A stretch of DNA of 64,000 bases, taken from positions 370,129 to 434,128 of the forward strand of contig JBPBPL010000006.1 of assembly GCA_050954285.1 (NCBI GenBank), in the 5' to 3' direction. Under the pieces are notes generated by a model. That model saw only the letters and a program-made list of their open reading frames with translations, did no database searches and had not been told where the DNA came from. This document shows, one piece after another, positions 50,154 to 57,861 of the stretch. The number at the start of each line of letters is the position of its first letter. Position 1 is the first letter of the stretch. Position numbers and translations under genes: made by a program. This DNA is from Mucilaginibacter_A sp050954285 (GTDB lineage: Bacteria > Bacteroidota > Bacteroidia > Sphingobacteriales > Sphingobacteriaceae).

Positions 50154-50465
50154 ATGCACCGTTTAAATATCCTTGCGATCCACCGGGATCTGCTTATTTT
50201 GGCTACAGTTTTAAGGCTGATCAATGCTAATGAAAAATGGAATGGAATTGGAGCCAGAACTGATGAAGAAGCTATCGATATGTTCCATCAGCAACCCGTT
50301 GGCATTGTTTTGTTTTGTGCCGGGATTGATCCGCAGGAAGAAGAAAAACTGAAAGCTGTTTTTAGCATACAAAATCCTCACCCTATATTTTTACAGCATT
50401 ATGGCGGCGGCAGCGGCTTGCTGAGTGCCGAAATTTATGAAGCTTTGGCCAAGCAAGGACATTAG
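50154..50465 (+). CDS. Receiver-like small protein lacking the phospho-Asp
   Basis: 103 residues. The pattern RLNILAIHRDLLILATVLRLIN then TDEEAIDMFHQQPVGIVLFCAGIDPQEEEKLKAVF then PIFLQHYGGGSGLLSAEIYEAL follows a response-regulator alpha/beta rhythm. The acidic pocket and the phosphorylated Asp are missing (VLFCAGID). It is probably a degenerate receiver or ligand-binding protein. It is placed after pirin; function unknown. Confidence 0.7.
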   Translation: MHRLNILAIHRDLLILATVLRLINANEKWNGIGARTDEEAIDMFHQQPVGIVLFCAGIDPQEEEKLKAVFSIQNPHPIFLQHYGGGSGLLSAEIYEALAKQGH

Positions 50466-50488
50466 AATTGATTTTCTGTGATTTTGAC

Positions 50489-51562
50489 TTACAGGCGAAA
50501 CGACAAGAGAGTAGAAACTGTTTCTATAATCTCTTCAATGTCAACTACTTCTGGTGATTTTTCCTGATGTTGCTGAACAAATTTTAGCACTTCATTTTGG
50601 CTTCGCAAAGCTTCAGGCACTTCAAAATAAAGCACTTTTGAGGGCGTTTTCCAAGGCGTATGCTGCGGATTTGTTTGTGCATACAGCACCACAACCGGCG
50701 TTTGCGTGGCTGCCGCAATATGTACCGGCCCGGTATTAACGGAAAGCAAAAGCGGTGCTTCTTTTATTAGGCAAATAAACTCATCCAGATTTAGCAAACC
50801 GGCAATAGAAAAAGCGTTTGTTCCGATGCCTTGTTCAATCTCATCGGTCAGTTTTTTTTCTGAAGCAGAACCTGTCAGCAAAAGTTGAAAACCAAAATGA
50901 GTGATTAATTTTTTACCAATTTCGATCCATTTTTCGGTTGGATACTGGCGCTTCAATTCGCTTACACCGGGATGCAAAATGAGCCAGGGTTTTTGCAGGT
51001 CAATACTGTTTTTATCGAGTATTTTTTGAGCTGATTCCCAGGCATCCGGAATTTCGAGTGATAAAAAATCATCAGCAGTGGTAGCACCAATGCTTTTAAC
51101 CAAATCCAGATCGCGTTCTACCTGATGCTTAATAAACGTATAAGGTTCCTGGTCGGGAACCCAATCAGTTAGTAATTCATACGGATTTTCCCGGCAATAA
51201 GCCAACCGGTTCGGAATATCTGCTAAATAAGTAAGCATGATGGCCGGCATCGGATTCTGACTGAAAACCGTAAAAATGATGGTTGCATCAAATTTTCGTG
51301 CTTTTAAAACTTCTGCCAGTACCAAAAATTCATGGCTAAAAGAAGCATTCTGCGTTTTTACCCAAGGCACATCAAACGTGATGATTTCGTCGATTTCTGG
51401 AATGTTGCGGGCGATTCCGGCCGCCATAGAAGAGGTTAAAACCGTGATCCGGCTGCCAAAACTTTCTTTCAAAGCACGAATAGCAGGCGTGGACATCAGC
51501 AGATCGCCCATATTATCTAGCCGGACCACCAAAATATTTTTACAATTTTGCCATGGTTCCAT
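50489..51562 (-). CDS. Glycosyltransferase family 9 (heptosyltransferase-like)
   Basis: 357 residues from the ATG at 51562; a TTG one codon earlier is rejected. GT9 features are ILVVRLDNMGDLLMSTPAIRALK, ILHPGVSELKRQYPTEKWIEIG and LLLSVNTGPVHIAAATQTPVVVLYAQTNPQHTPW. The family transfers heptose from ADP-heptose to LPS or glycans. Its ATG overlaps the gmhB stop (TGATG). It is probably one operon with the next three upstream genes. Confidence 0.9.
   Translation of the reverse strand: MEPWQNCKNILVVRLDNMGDLLMSTPAIRALKESFGSRITVLTSSMAAGIARNIPEIDEIITFDVPWVKTQNASFSHEFLVLAEVLKARKFDATIIFTVFSQNPMPAIMLTYLADIPNRLAYCRENPYELLTDWVPDQEPYTFIKHQVERDLDLVKSIGATTADDFLSLEIPDAWESAQKILDKNSIDLQKPWLILHPGVSELKRQYPTEKWIEIGKKLITHFGFQLLLTGSASEKKLTDEIEQGIGTNAFSIAGLLNLDEFICLIKEAPLLLSVNTGPVHIAAATQTPVVVLYAQTNPQHTPWKTPSKVLYFEVPEALRSQNEVLKFVQQHQEKSPEVVDIEEIIETVSTLLSFRL
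51003..51016 (-). repeat. RMAGYAT core inside the GT9 gene (exact, ATACTGTTTTTATC)
   Basis: It lies in coding DNA (DKNSI on the minus strand) and is followed by GAGTATTTTTT, with no TAAAA partner. Confidence 0.45.
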
Positions 51563-52137
51563 CAAATTCCTATAACTGTACTGTGCACATCAGCGATGTA
51601 AATTGCCGCCTGAAAAAAATTTTTCGCTTTATAATCCGACGTCCGATATTCTCCGGCAATCCATTCAGTTTCATTGCCATTATCGATTAAAACTGCTTGA
51701 CAACCAGCTCTTTTTCCGGCTTCCACATCGTTCAAAATATCACCAATCATCCAGGAGTTTTTCAAGTCGATGGCATGTTCTTCTGCAGCTTGTAAAATCA
51801 TTCCGGGTTTTGGCTTGCGGAAATTACATTCAACCGCATATTTTTCTACCGTTCCCTGTGGATGATTGAAGCTCCAGTAAAAATCTTCAAATCGAATATT
51901 ATCAGGTTTAAGCAATTCCTGCACTTTGTTTTTTACGTTGAACAAAGCTTCTTCGGGGAAATAACCGCGTGCCACACCAGATTGATTGGAAATCATGATG
52001 AATATAAACCCTTGTGCTTTCAGCAATTTCAAACCATCAATCACGCCTTCATTTAAAGTAATCAGCTCAGGATCAACATTGTATGGAATATCCGGCACAA
52101 GTGTGCCATCTTTATCAATAAAAATAGCTTTATTCAT
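51562..52137 (-). CDS. gmhB: D-glycero-D-manno-heptose 1,7-bisphosphate phosphatase (HAD-IIIA)
   Basis: The ATG at 52137 gives 191 residues, starting MNKAIFIDKDGTLVPDIPYNVDP, with the HAD nucleophile motif DKDGTL; a longer reading adds 12 unlikely residues. MISNQSGVARGYF (motif II), FRKPKPGMI (motif III Lys) and WMIGDILNDVEAGKRAG (motif IV) are clear. The CxHxC zinc loop of E. coli GmhB is altered here (WSFNHPQGTVEKYAVECNFRKP). The context with GT9 and a GmhA-like domain supports the ADP-heptose pathway. Confidence 0.88.
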   Translation of the reverse strand: MNKAIFIDKDGTLVPDIPYNVDPELITLNEGVIDGLKLLKAQGFIFIMISNQSGVARGYFPEEALFNVKNKVQELLKPDNIRFEDFYWSFNHPQGTVEKYAVECNFRKPKPGMILQAAEEHAIDLKNSWMIGDILNDVEAGKRAGCQAVLIDNGNETEWIAGEYRTSDYKAKNFFQAAIYIADVHSTVIGI

Positions 52138-52180
52138 TTTAAAATCAGTAGGATAAGCAATCGGAATGACCACAAAAGCA

Positions 52181-52205
52181 ATGCTTCTTTTATCGGTATA
52201 AAATT
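52181..52205 (-). repeat. RMAGYAT repeat between gmhB and the GT-SIS fusion gene (exact, full dyad)
   Basis: ATGCTTCTTTTATC-GGTA-TAAAATT, identical over 24 bases to the two copies downstream of rfbA. It lies just after the fusion gene's stop side (52216). Confidence 0.85.
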
Positions 52206-52215
52206 GGTAATCATT

Positions 52216-54084
52216 TTAAAACAACAGTCTTTTTAACAGCTGTTTTTTATTTTTTCGGGTGAATAAATTATTTTCTACCAAACGCGAAATCGTATGCAAA
52301 AGATGCAGATGAACTTCTTGTATGCGATGCGGATTGTTGGACGGCACAATGATATTTAAATGTGCATAAGTTGCTGCATCGCCGCCGCCTTTTCCCAAAA
52401 GGGCAACGCAGGTCATTTGTTTTTTATGGGCGATTTTGATCGCGTTTACAATATTTGCCGATTGGCCGCTGGTACTTAAGCAAAGCAAAATATCCCCTTT
52501 TTTGCCGTAGGTTTCGATCTGGCGAGAAAACACATCATCAAAACCAATATCGTTGGCAAAACCAGTAACTACAGAGGTATCGGCAGCAAGCGAAATTACG
52601 GGCAAACCTTGTCTGTCTGAACTTTCAAAATAACTCATCATTTCCGAAGTGAAATGCAAACTTCCGGCAGCACTGCCGCCATTGCCGCAAACCAATAATT
52701 TTTTATCGGTTGCCAGTGCATTGCTAATCAGTGTTGCTGCGTGCGCTACCGGTATGCGCAAGGCTCTTTTTGCCCGCATAAAAGTATCGGTCGCTTTATC
52801 AAAACTCTGATCAATCAGGGAAAGCTGGTTGTCTTCTTCGCTCAATAAATTATTACCATGGATGATTTTTTCATACATGCTGATAGCCATTTCCGAGATT
52901 TTATGCCAGGTAAACAAAGCATTAACCCTGCGGATGGCATTATCGCGCATATCATTCAGCAGTTTTTTATTGCTGATTAACTGAAAAACACGTTGCGCCA
53001 GTACATCAGGATCATTTGGCGGAACTAAAAAGCCGGTTTTTTTATCAGCCACACTATGTTTAATGCCGCCCACATCAGCGCCAATCACCGGTGTGCCGCA
53101 AGCCATCGCCTCCAACGGCGTAATGCCAAAAGGTTCATACCATGGCGTGGTGATAAATATATCTGCCGCTGCATAATAATATTTCAAGATGTCGCGGTTT
53201 TTTCGGCCTACAAAAGTTACGTCTGCCGAAACACCATAATCTGCAGCCAGCTTTTTAAGACGCAGCATTTCCGGGTTTTGATCGGTTTCCGGATTGTCAG
53301 ATTCGCCGCCCACAACTACTAAACGCAAAGGTGTATCGGTTTTTTTCACTTTTACCAAAGCGCGGATCACATTATCAATTCCTTTCCGCGGCACCATGCG
53401 GCCCAATTGTAAAATGATATTTTCGTTGGATTCGAGATTGAGGATCATCCGCGCCAGTTTTTTATCAATAGGATAAAACTCTGTCGGGCAAAAACCGCAT
53501 GGAATAATAGTAATATTTTCCGGATCAGCATTATAATAGTTAATCAAATCTTGTTGATCCTGAGGGCATTCTGCCACAATCTGATCTGCCTGACGGGCAA
53601 TCTCTTCTTCAATCAAAATCCGCTCCTTCGGAAATTTGTCCTGTTCGCCCTGATGTATCCTGCGAACGTGCCCCAAAGCGTGATAAGTAATTACAAAAGG
53701 AATTTTCAACTGCTTTTTTAAGTTGCAGGCTACTAAGCCAGACATCCAGAAATTGGCATGAACCAACGCATAATCTATTTTTTCACGTTTAATAAACTTC
53801 ACCATTTCAGCCGTAAAATCAGGCATGTATTGCAGCAAATCTTCTTTTGGAATAAATTTTTCTGGTCCAGCCAGTACATGAATGACACGTACACCCTGTA
53901 CCCAAGAAACAATTTCCGGGAAACGGGCATCATCCCGACGGGTAAAAATATCAACCTCGTAGCCAGATTGCGCAATATGCTTGGCCAGTTCTCCCACGTA
54001 AACATTTTGTCCGCCGCTGTCCACACCGCCAAGCGCAGCCAATGGAGAGGCGTGTTCGCTGATAAAGGCTATCCTGTTTTTCAT
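52216..54084 (-). CDS. Fusion: GT4 glycosyltransferase plus SIS-domain phosphoheptose isomerase (GmhA-like)
   Basis: 622 residues from the ATG at 54084. Residues 1-415 are a GT4 glycosyltransferase of the sucrose-synthase/MshA-like type (LGGVDSGGQNVYVGELAKH, TYHALGHVRRIHQG, LQLGRMVPRKGIDNVIRAL, TPWYEPFGITPLEAMACGTPVIGADVGG). Residues about 430-622 are a GmhA-type SIS domain: VCGNGGSAAGSLHFTSEM (Glu481), SLAADTSVVTGFANDIGFDDVFSRQ, LCLSTSGQSANIVNAI and HRIQEVHLHLLH (His592). It would isomerise sedoheptulose-7-phosphate and transfer a sugar. The frame is continuous. Confidence 0.9.
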   Translation of the reverse strand: MKNRIAFISEHASPLAALGGVDSGGQNVYVGELAKHIAQSGYEVDIFTRRDDARFPEIVSWVQGVRVIHVLAGPEKFIPKEDLLQYMPDFTAEMVKFIKREKIDYALVHANFWMSGLVACNLKKQLKIPFVITYHALGHVRRIHQGEQDKFPKERILIEEEIARQADQIVAECPQDQQDLINYYNADPENITIIPCGFCPTEFYPIDKKLARMILNLESNENIILQLGRMVPRKGIDNVIRALVKVKKTDTPLRLVVVGGESDNPETDQNPEMLRLKKLAADYGVSADVTFVGRKNRDILKYYYAAADIFITTPWYEPFGITPLEAMACGTPVIGADVGGIKHSVADKKTGFLVPPNDPDVLAQRVFQLISNKKLLNDMRDNAIRRVNALFTWHKISEMAISMYEKIIHGNNLLSEEDNQLSLIDQSFDKATDTFMRAKRALRIPVAHAATLISNALATDKKLLVCGNGGSAAGSLHFTSEMMSYFESSDRQGLPVISLAADTSVVTGFANDIGFDDVFSRQIETYGKKGDILLCLSTSGQSANIVNAIKIAHKKQMTCVALLGKGGGDAATYAHLNIIVPSNNPHRIQEVHLHLLHTISRLVENNLFTRKNKKQLLKRLLF

Positions 54085-54091
54085 GGTCAAA

Positions 54092-55027
54092 TTATTTGGT
54101 CAGTAATGATTGGTTAGCGGTGATGGTAGAAGCAAATAACTGCTCCCAGTCGGTTATAAAACGGGTTGAGTTGAAGGATTGAATAGCCATTTGCCGGGCA
54201 TTAGTGCCCATTTGTACAGCAACTGGAAGATCGTTAAGCAAGGTTTGCATTTTTCCGATCAGATAATTCAAGTCGGAATGTACAAAGCCGGAAACTTCAT
54301 TTTCAAGGATGGTTGGCAAAGCAGTAGTGGCCAAACCAACAACCGGCATCCCTAACATCATGGCCTGAAAAACAGCAAACTGCGGACTTTGGTATCGATC
54401 CGGGCAAAACAAAAAACGATAAGAACTGATTTTTTCGGGTAAATTTTGATAGTAAACATTATCTTTTCCAATCCGGATAATTTCTATTGGCAATACTTCT
54501 TTTATCTGCCTAAAAATATCCATTCCGGTTACACGGTCATCCGCAGGAAATTCTTCTAAAACCATTACGCCAGCAAGTTTCTCCCCCGAAAAAGAAGTTG
54601 AATTAACGGGAACACCGTTTTCGATTACGGTAACTAACTGTTTATTATTATCCCACATTAAAGCATTGTAATAGTTAACATGAACTAACTGAACGTCAGT
54701 ATCTTCCAGAAAATGTTTGGCATTGGTGGGATGCTGTTTTGGCGGATGGTGCTCGAGATATATTTTTGGAAGCTGGCGTTGCTGATCCGACAAAACTTCA
54801 TATTGTTTGGTTTGATAGCTTTCTTCGTCCTGAAAGAAAATTAAATCAAAATCCAGGTTTTTAATTTGGGATAAATCAACTTCTGTTACATTTTTTTGAG
54901 CTGAAAATTGTTCCTTAAAAGAAGCATTTTGTCCTTCAGGAATAAAAAAATCAACATTTCCCTGAGCTAACTCAAATAAATATTGCTGATGAACAGGCCA
55001 GGTAAATATTTTGTAGCGTTGATCCAT
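54092..55027 (-). CDS. GT4-like glycosyltransferase
   Basis: 311 residues. The N-terminal half is divergent (DQRYKIFTWPVHQQYLFELA). The donor half shows RFLFCPDRYQSPQFAVFQAMMLGMPVVGLATTALPTILENEVSGF, with the conserved-position Glu replaced by Gln in the QAMMLGMPV motif. It lies upstream of the GT-SIS fusion with a seven-base gap, so it is the likely first gene of the minus-strand operon. The acceptor and donor are unknown. Confidence 0.8.
   Translation of the reverse strand: MDQRYKIFTWPVHQQYLFELAQGNVDFFIPEGQNASFKEQFSAQKNVTEVDLSQIKNLDFDLIFFQDEESYQTKQYEVLSDQQRQLPKIYLEHHPPKQHPTNAKHFLEDTDVQLVHVNYYNALMWDNNKQLVTVIENGVPVNSTSFSGEKLAGVMVLEEFPADDRVTGMDIFRQIKEVLPIEIIRIGKDNVYYQNLPEKISSYRFLFCPDRYQSPQFAVFQAMMLGMPVVGLATTALPTILENEVSGFVHSDLNYLIGKMQTLLNDLPVAVQMGTNARQMAIQSFNSTRFITDWEQLFASTITANQSLLTK
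54493..54515 (-). repeat. Full RMAGYAT repeat inside a glycosyltransferase gene (exact core and dyad)
   Basis: ATACTTCTTTTATC-TGCC-TAAAA is complete, yet translated on the minus strand as IFRQIKEVLP. This is the clearest in-gene copy. Confidence 0.75.
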
Positions 55028-55138
55028 GTAGAAATTTTAATCGAATAAGCTTTTGCTGAACTTTATTGGTGATTGCTAACACCGCAATAATTTATTTGGT
55101 TTTGAAATTTAACTTAATTTCTCACAATAACATCTTTG

Positions 55139-55152
55139 ATACTTCTTTTACG
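55139..55152 (-). repeat. RMAGYAT near-copy upstream of ccmC (one mismatch)
   Basis: ATACTTCTTTTACG followed by GCACAAAAAG. It lies in the divergent spacer between the glycosyltransferase and ccmC genes. Confidence 0.55.
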
Positions 55153-55172
55153 GCACAAAAAGTAAGTGATGA

Positions 55173-55191
55173 TTCGGTAAATTATACCGAA
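55173..55191. promoter_or_regulatory. Candidate operator dyad upstream of ccmC
   Basis: TTCGGTA-AATTA-TACCGAA is a perfect 7-bp inverted repeat with a five-base centre, overlapping the expected -33 region of the ccmC promoter. It may be a dimeric regulator site. Confidence 0.45.
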
Positions 55192-55206
55192 TTGAGATGC
55201 AAGTGC

Positions 55207-55214
55207 TACCTTTG
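55207..55214 (+). promoter_or_regulatory. Candidate -7 box of ccmC
   Basis: TACCTTTG matches TAnnTTTG, 16 bases before the ATG at 55231. Confidence 0.42.
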
Positions 55215-55230
55215 CCCAACAAATTTTAAG

Positions 55231-55905
55231 ATGAAGTTCATTTATAAAAGCTGGTGGAAAATTCTGGCCGTCATCACCATAATTTATACGCTGATAGCCG
55301 GTTTGCTTTTTCATGTGCCTGCGCTGCCGATTTTGCACGAAACTATCCGCAATTTGTATTTTCATGTACCGATGTGGATGGCCATGCTCGTGATATTTAG
55401 TATTTCCGTTTTTTACAGCATCAAATATTTGCGTACCGGCAAGGAAGAATATGATCTGATTGCGGTAGAATGTGTGAATACGGGTGTGGTTTTCTTTATT
55501 TTCGGATTGGTTACCGGCATGATCTGGGCAAAATATGCCTGGGGCGAATACTGGAGCAATGATCCGAAGCAAAACAGTGCAGCCATTGCATTTTTATTGT
55601 ATTGCGCTTATTTGGTGCTGCGGAATTCTATTGATGAAGAGCAGAAACGGGCCAAAATTTCAGCAGTGTATAATATATTTGCTTTCCCAATCATGATTGT
55701 GCTAATTTTTATTTTGCCGAGATTGACCGATTCACTGCATCCCGGAAATGGCGGAAACCCGGCTTTTGGCAAATACGATCTGGATAGCCGGATGCGCGTA
55801 GTACTTTATCCGGCGTTTATTGCCTGGCCGCTGATTGCCGTTTGGATCGCTACGCTGCGTTTCCGGATACGATTGATTGAAAATAAAAGAAATACGATAG
55901 ACTAA
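55231..55905 (+). CDS. ccmC: Cytochrome c maturation protein CcmC (heme handling)
   Basis: The ATG at 55231 gives 224 residues; the 55 upstream in-frame residues cross the promoter and a repeat and are rejected. Six TM helices, a tryptophan-rich segment WAKYAWGEYWSNDPKQN and two external His residues (LYFHVPMW, DSLHPGNGG) match CcmC, which loads heme onto CcmE. ccmD follows four bases later. Confidence 0.92.
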   Translation: MKFIYKSWWKILAVITIIYTLIAGLLFHVPALPILHETIRNLYFHVPMWMAMLVIFSISVFYSIKYLRTGKEEYDLIAVECVNTGVVFFIFGLVTGMIWAKYAWGEYWSNDPKQNSAAIAFLLYCAYLVLRNSIDEEQKRAKISAVYNIFAFPIMIVLIFILPRLTDSLHPGNGGNPAFGKYDLDSRMRVVLYPAFIAWPLIAVWIATLRFRIRLIENKRNTID

Positions 55906-55909
55906 CCTG

Positions 55910-56122
55910 ATGAAAAAAATATTGTTGTCTGCCTTGATGCTGTTTTTATCAACCTTTTTTTCGTTCGCGCAGCAAACCAATGATGTGGAAATGGCTGATC
56001 AGATGCGCAGTTCCGGAAAAATTTATGTGGTAATCGCAACCATCGTAATTGTGTTTATCGGTTTGGCCATTTACCTTTTCAGCATTGATCAGCGTTTAAA
56101 AAAAATAGAACGCGAAAAATAA
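55910..56122 (+). CDS. CcmD-like small membrane protein
   Basis: 70 residues: a signal-like N terminus (MKKILLSALMLFLSTFFSFAQ), a short linker (QTNDVEMADQMRSSGK), one TM helix (IYVVIATIVIVFIGLAIYLF) and a basic tail (RLKKIEREK). CcmD releases holo-CcmE from CcmC in other bacteria. Position directly after ccmC is the main evidence. Confidence 0.8.
   Translation: MKKILLSALMLFLSTFFSFAQQTNDVEMADQMRSSGKIYVVIATIVIVFIGLAIYLFSIDQRLKKIEREK
55937..55950 (-). repeat. RMAGYAT core inside the ccmD-like gene (exact, ATGCTGTTTTTATC)
   Basis: It lies in signal-peptide codons (LMLFLS), matching the in-gene copy at 28268 base for base. It may be chance. Confidence 0.4.
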
Positions 56123-56145
56123 GCTTCTTTTATCACTAAAAAATT
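56122..56145 (-). repeat. RMAGYAT repeat overlapping the ccmD-like gene stop (one base short)
   Basis: AGCTTCTTTTATC-AC-TAAAA-AATT begins at the last base of the stop codon. It lacks the T of the usual ATGC. Confidence 0.7.
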
Positions 56146-56269
56146 AACCATACTAAATGCTGAAACGTATACACTGAGTTTATAGAAATGCTGTAATTGC
56201 GAAATTGAAAAAAAAAGTATCAAATTTGCATACCTTTTTATGAACCAGTTATTATAACAACATTTTATT

Positions 56270-57706
56270 ATGAGTAATTCAATAGTTCTGTCGGAAACAG
56301 AAAATCACTTCTTTGGTGATGTTTGTCAGTTTTTTGACCACGCTGCACAATTTACGCAGCATGATGCCGGTTTGCTGGATCAGATCAGATCCTGTAACAG
56401 TGTTTACCGTTTTCGTTTCCCCATCCGCAAAGGCAATGGTTTTGAAGTGATTGACGCCTGGCGTATCGAGCATTCTCACCATCAATCGCCCACAAAAGGT
56501 GGTATCCGCTACAGCGAAATGGTGAATGAGGACGAGGTAATGGCCTTAGCTGCTTTAATGACCTATAAATGTGCCATTGTAAATGTTCCTTTTGGCGGAG
56601 CGAAAGGCGGCATTAAAATCAACCCGAAAAAATACTCTGAGCAAGAGCTGGAAAATATTACCCGCCGCTATACAGTCGAATTAATCAAGAAGAATTTCAT
56701 CGGACCAAGTATAGACGTTCCGGCACCGGATTACGGCACAGGTGAACGCGAAATGGGCTGGATTGCAGATACTTACGCCACCATGAACCCTGGTCAGGGC
56801 GATGCTTTAGGTTGCGTAACCGGAAAACCAATTGCACTGCATGGCATTGCCGGCAGACGTGAAGCAACAGGCCGCGGCGTTGCAATTGCCACCCGCGAAT
56901 GTGTGAGCGTGGCAGAAGATATGAAAAAGCTGGGTTTGCTGCCCGGCATCACTGGCAAACGTGTTATTGTGCAAGGTTTGGGAAACGTAGGTTTTTATTC
57001 GGCTAAATTTTTGGCTGAGTTTGGTGCGCTGATTGTAGGTATTTGTGAGTTTGAAGGCGCAATTTATAATGAAGATGGTCTGGATGTGGATACTGTTTTT
57101 GAGCATAGAAAAGCAACAGGTTCCATTTTAGGTTATCCTTTGGCGATGCAGGAATTTAAAAATTCTATGGAAGGTTTGGAGCAGCCTTGTGATATCTTGG
57201 TTCCGGCAGCTTTAGAAAACCAGATTACTGCAGATAATATTCGTCGAATCCAGGCAAAAATTATTACGGAAGGTGCAAACGGACCAACTTCACCAGAGGC
57301 AGAAGCTATTTTTACAGCAAATGGCGGCATTATCATTCCTGATATGTATGCCAATGCCGGCGGTGTAACGGTTTCTTATTTTGAATGGCTGAAAAATTTG
57401 TCGCATGTATCTTTTGGCCGGATCAATCGTCGTTTTGAAGAAACTGCCAGTCTGAATTTGGTTAATATGGTGGAAGGTATTACGGGCGTGGCCTTAACGC
57501 CAATGCAAAGATCTACCATTGTAAAAGGAGCATCAGAACTCGAGCTGGTTAACTCTGGTTTGGAGGATACGATGATCCGTTCTTACCATGAAATCAGGGA
57601 AACATTGGTTCAAAACCCTAAAATTGATACGTTACGTACGGCAGCTTTTGTGGTGGCAATCAATAAGATTGCGGTTTCCTACAAAAATCTGGGTGTTTGG
57701 CCTTAA
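56270..57706 (+). CDS. gdhA: Glutamate dehydrogenase (Glu/Leu/Phe/Val family)
   Basis: 478 residues. GGIRYSEMVNEDEVMALAALMTYKCAIVNVPFGGAKGGI contains the substrate and catalytic lysines, PAPDYGTGEREMGWIADTY the catalytic Asp region, and IVQGLGNVGFYSAKFLAEFG the NAD(P) Rossmann fold. It converts glutamate to 2-oxoglutarate plus ammonia, or the reverse. It interrupts the ccm gene set. The upstream A-run and CAAATTTG (56221-56228) could be its promoter. Confidence 0.95.
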   Translation: MSNSIVLSETENHFFGDVCQFFDHAAQFTQHDAGLLDQIRSCNSVYRFRFPIRKGNGFEVIDAWRIEHSHHQSPTKGGIRYSEMVNEDEVMALAALMTYKCAIVNVPFGGAKGGIKINPKKYSEQELENITRRYTVELIKKNFIGPSIDVPAPDYGTGEREMGWIADTYATMNPGQGDALGCVTGKPIALHGIAGRREATGRGVAIATRECVSVAEDMKKLGLLPGITGKRVIVQGLGNVGFYSAKFLAEFGALIVGICEFEGAIYNEDGLDVDTVFEHRKATGSILGYPLAMQEFKNSMEGLEQPCDILVPAALENQITADNIRRIQAKIITEGANGPTSPEAEAIFTANGGIIIPDMYANAGGVTVSYFEWLKNLSHVSFGRINRRFEETASLNLVNMVEGITGVALTPMQRSTIVKGASELELVNSGLEDTMIRSYHEIRETLVQNPKIDTLRTAAFVVAINKIAVSYKNLGVWP

Positions 57707-57711
57707 TCACT

Positions 57712-57736
57712 AATTTTTAGTGGATAAAAGAAGCAT
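57712..57736 (+). repeat. RMAGYAT repeat after gdhA (exact, full dyad)
   Basis: AATTTTTA-GTGGA-TAAAAGAAGCAT. Its arm begins the gdhA terminator stem. Confidence 0.85.
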
Positions 57737-57766
57737 TTCCTGAATTTCAGGAAATGCTTCTTTGTT
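57727..57766 (+). terminator. Terminator of gdhA containing an RMAGYAT arm
   Basis: AAAGAAGCATTTCCTGA (57727-57743) pairs perfectly with TCAGGAAATGCTTCTTT (57747-57763) around ATT: a 17-bp stem built from the repeat arm and its mirror. Confidence 0.85.
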
Positions 57767-57861
57767 TAGAATGTTTCCAAATAGTATATACGAATTTCAA
57801 AAAAAATAATTCGGACTATGTTTCGTATTTTTGTTTCTTCAATAAACCAGGGAATATTCTA

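Noticed and set aside
55066..55230. 55-residue N-terminal extension of CcmC
   Set aside because: The segment crosses an RMAGYAT copy, a dyad and a -7 box, and is not hydrophobic in the CcmC pattern; the ATG at 55231 fits the family.
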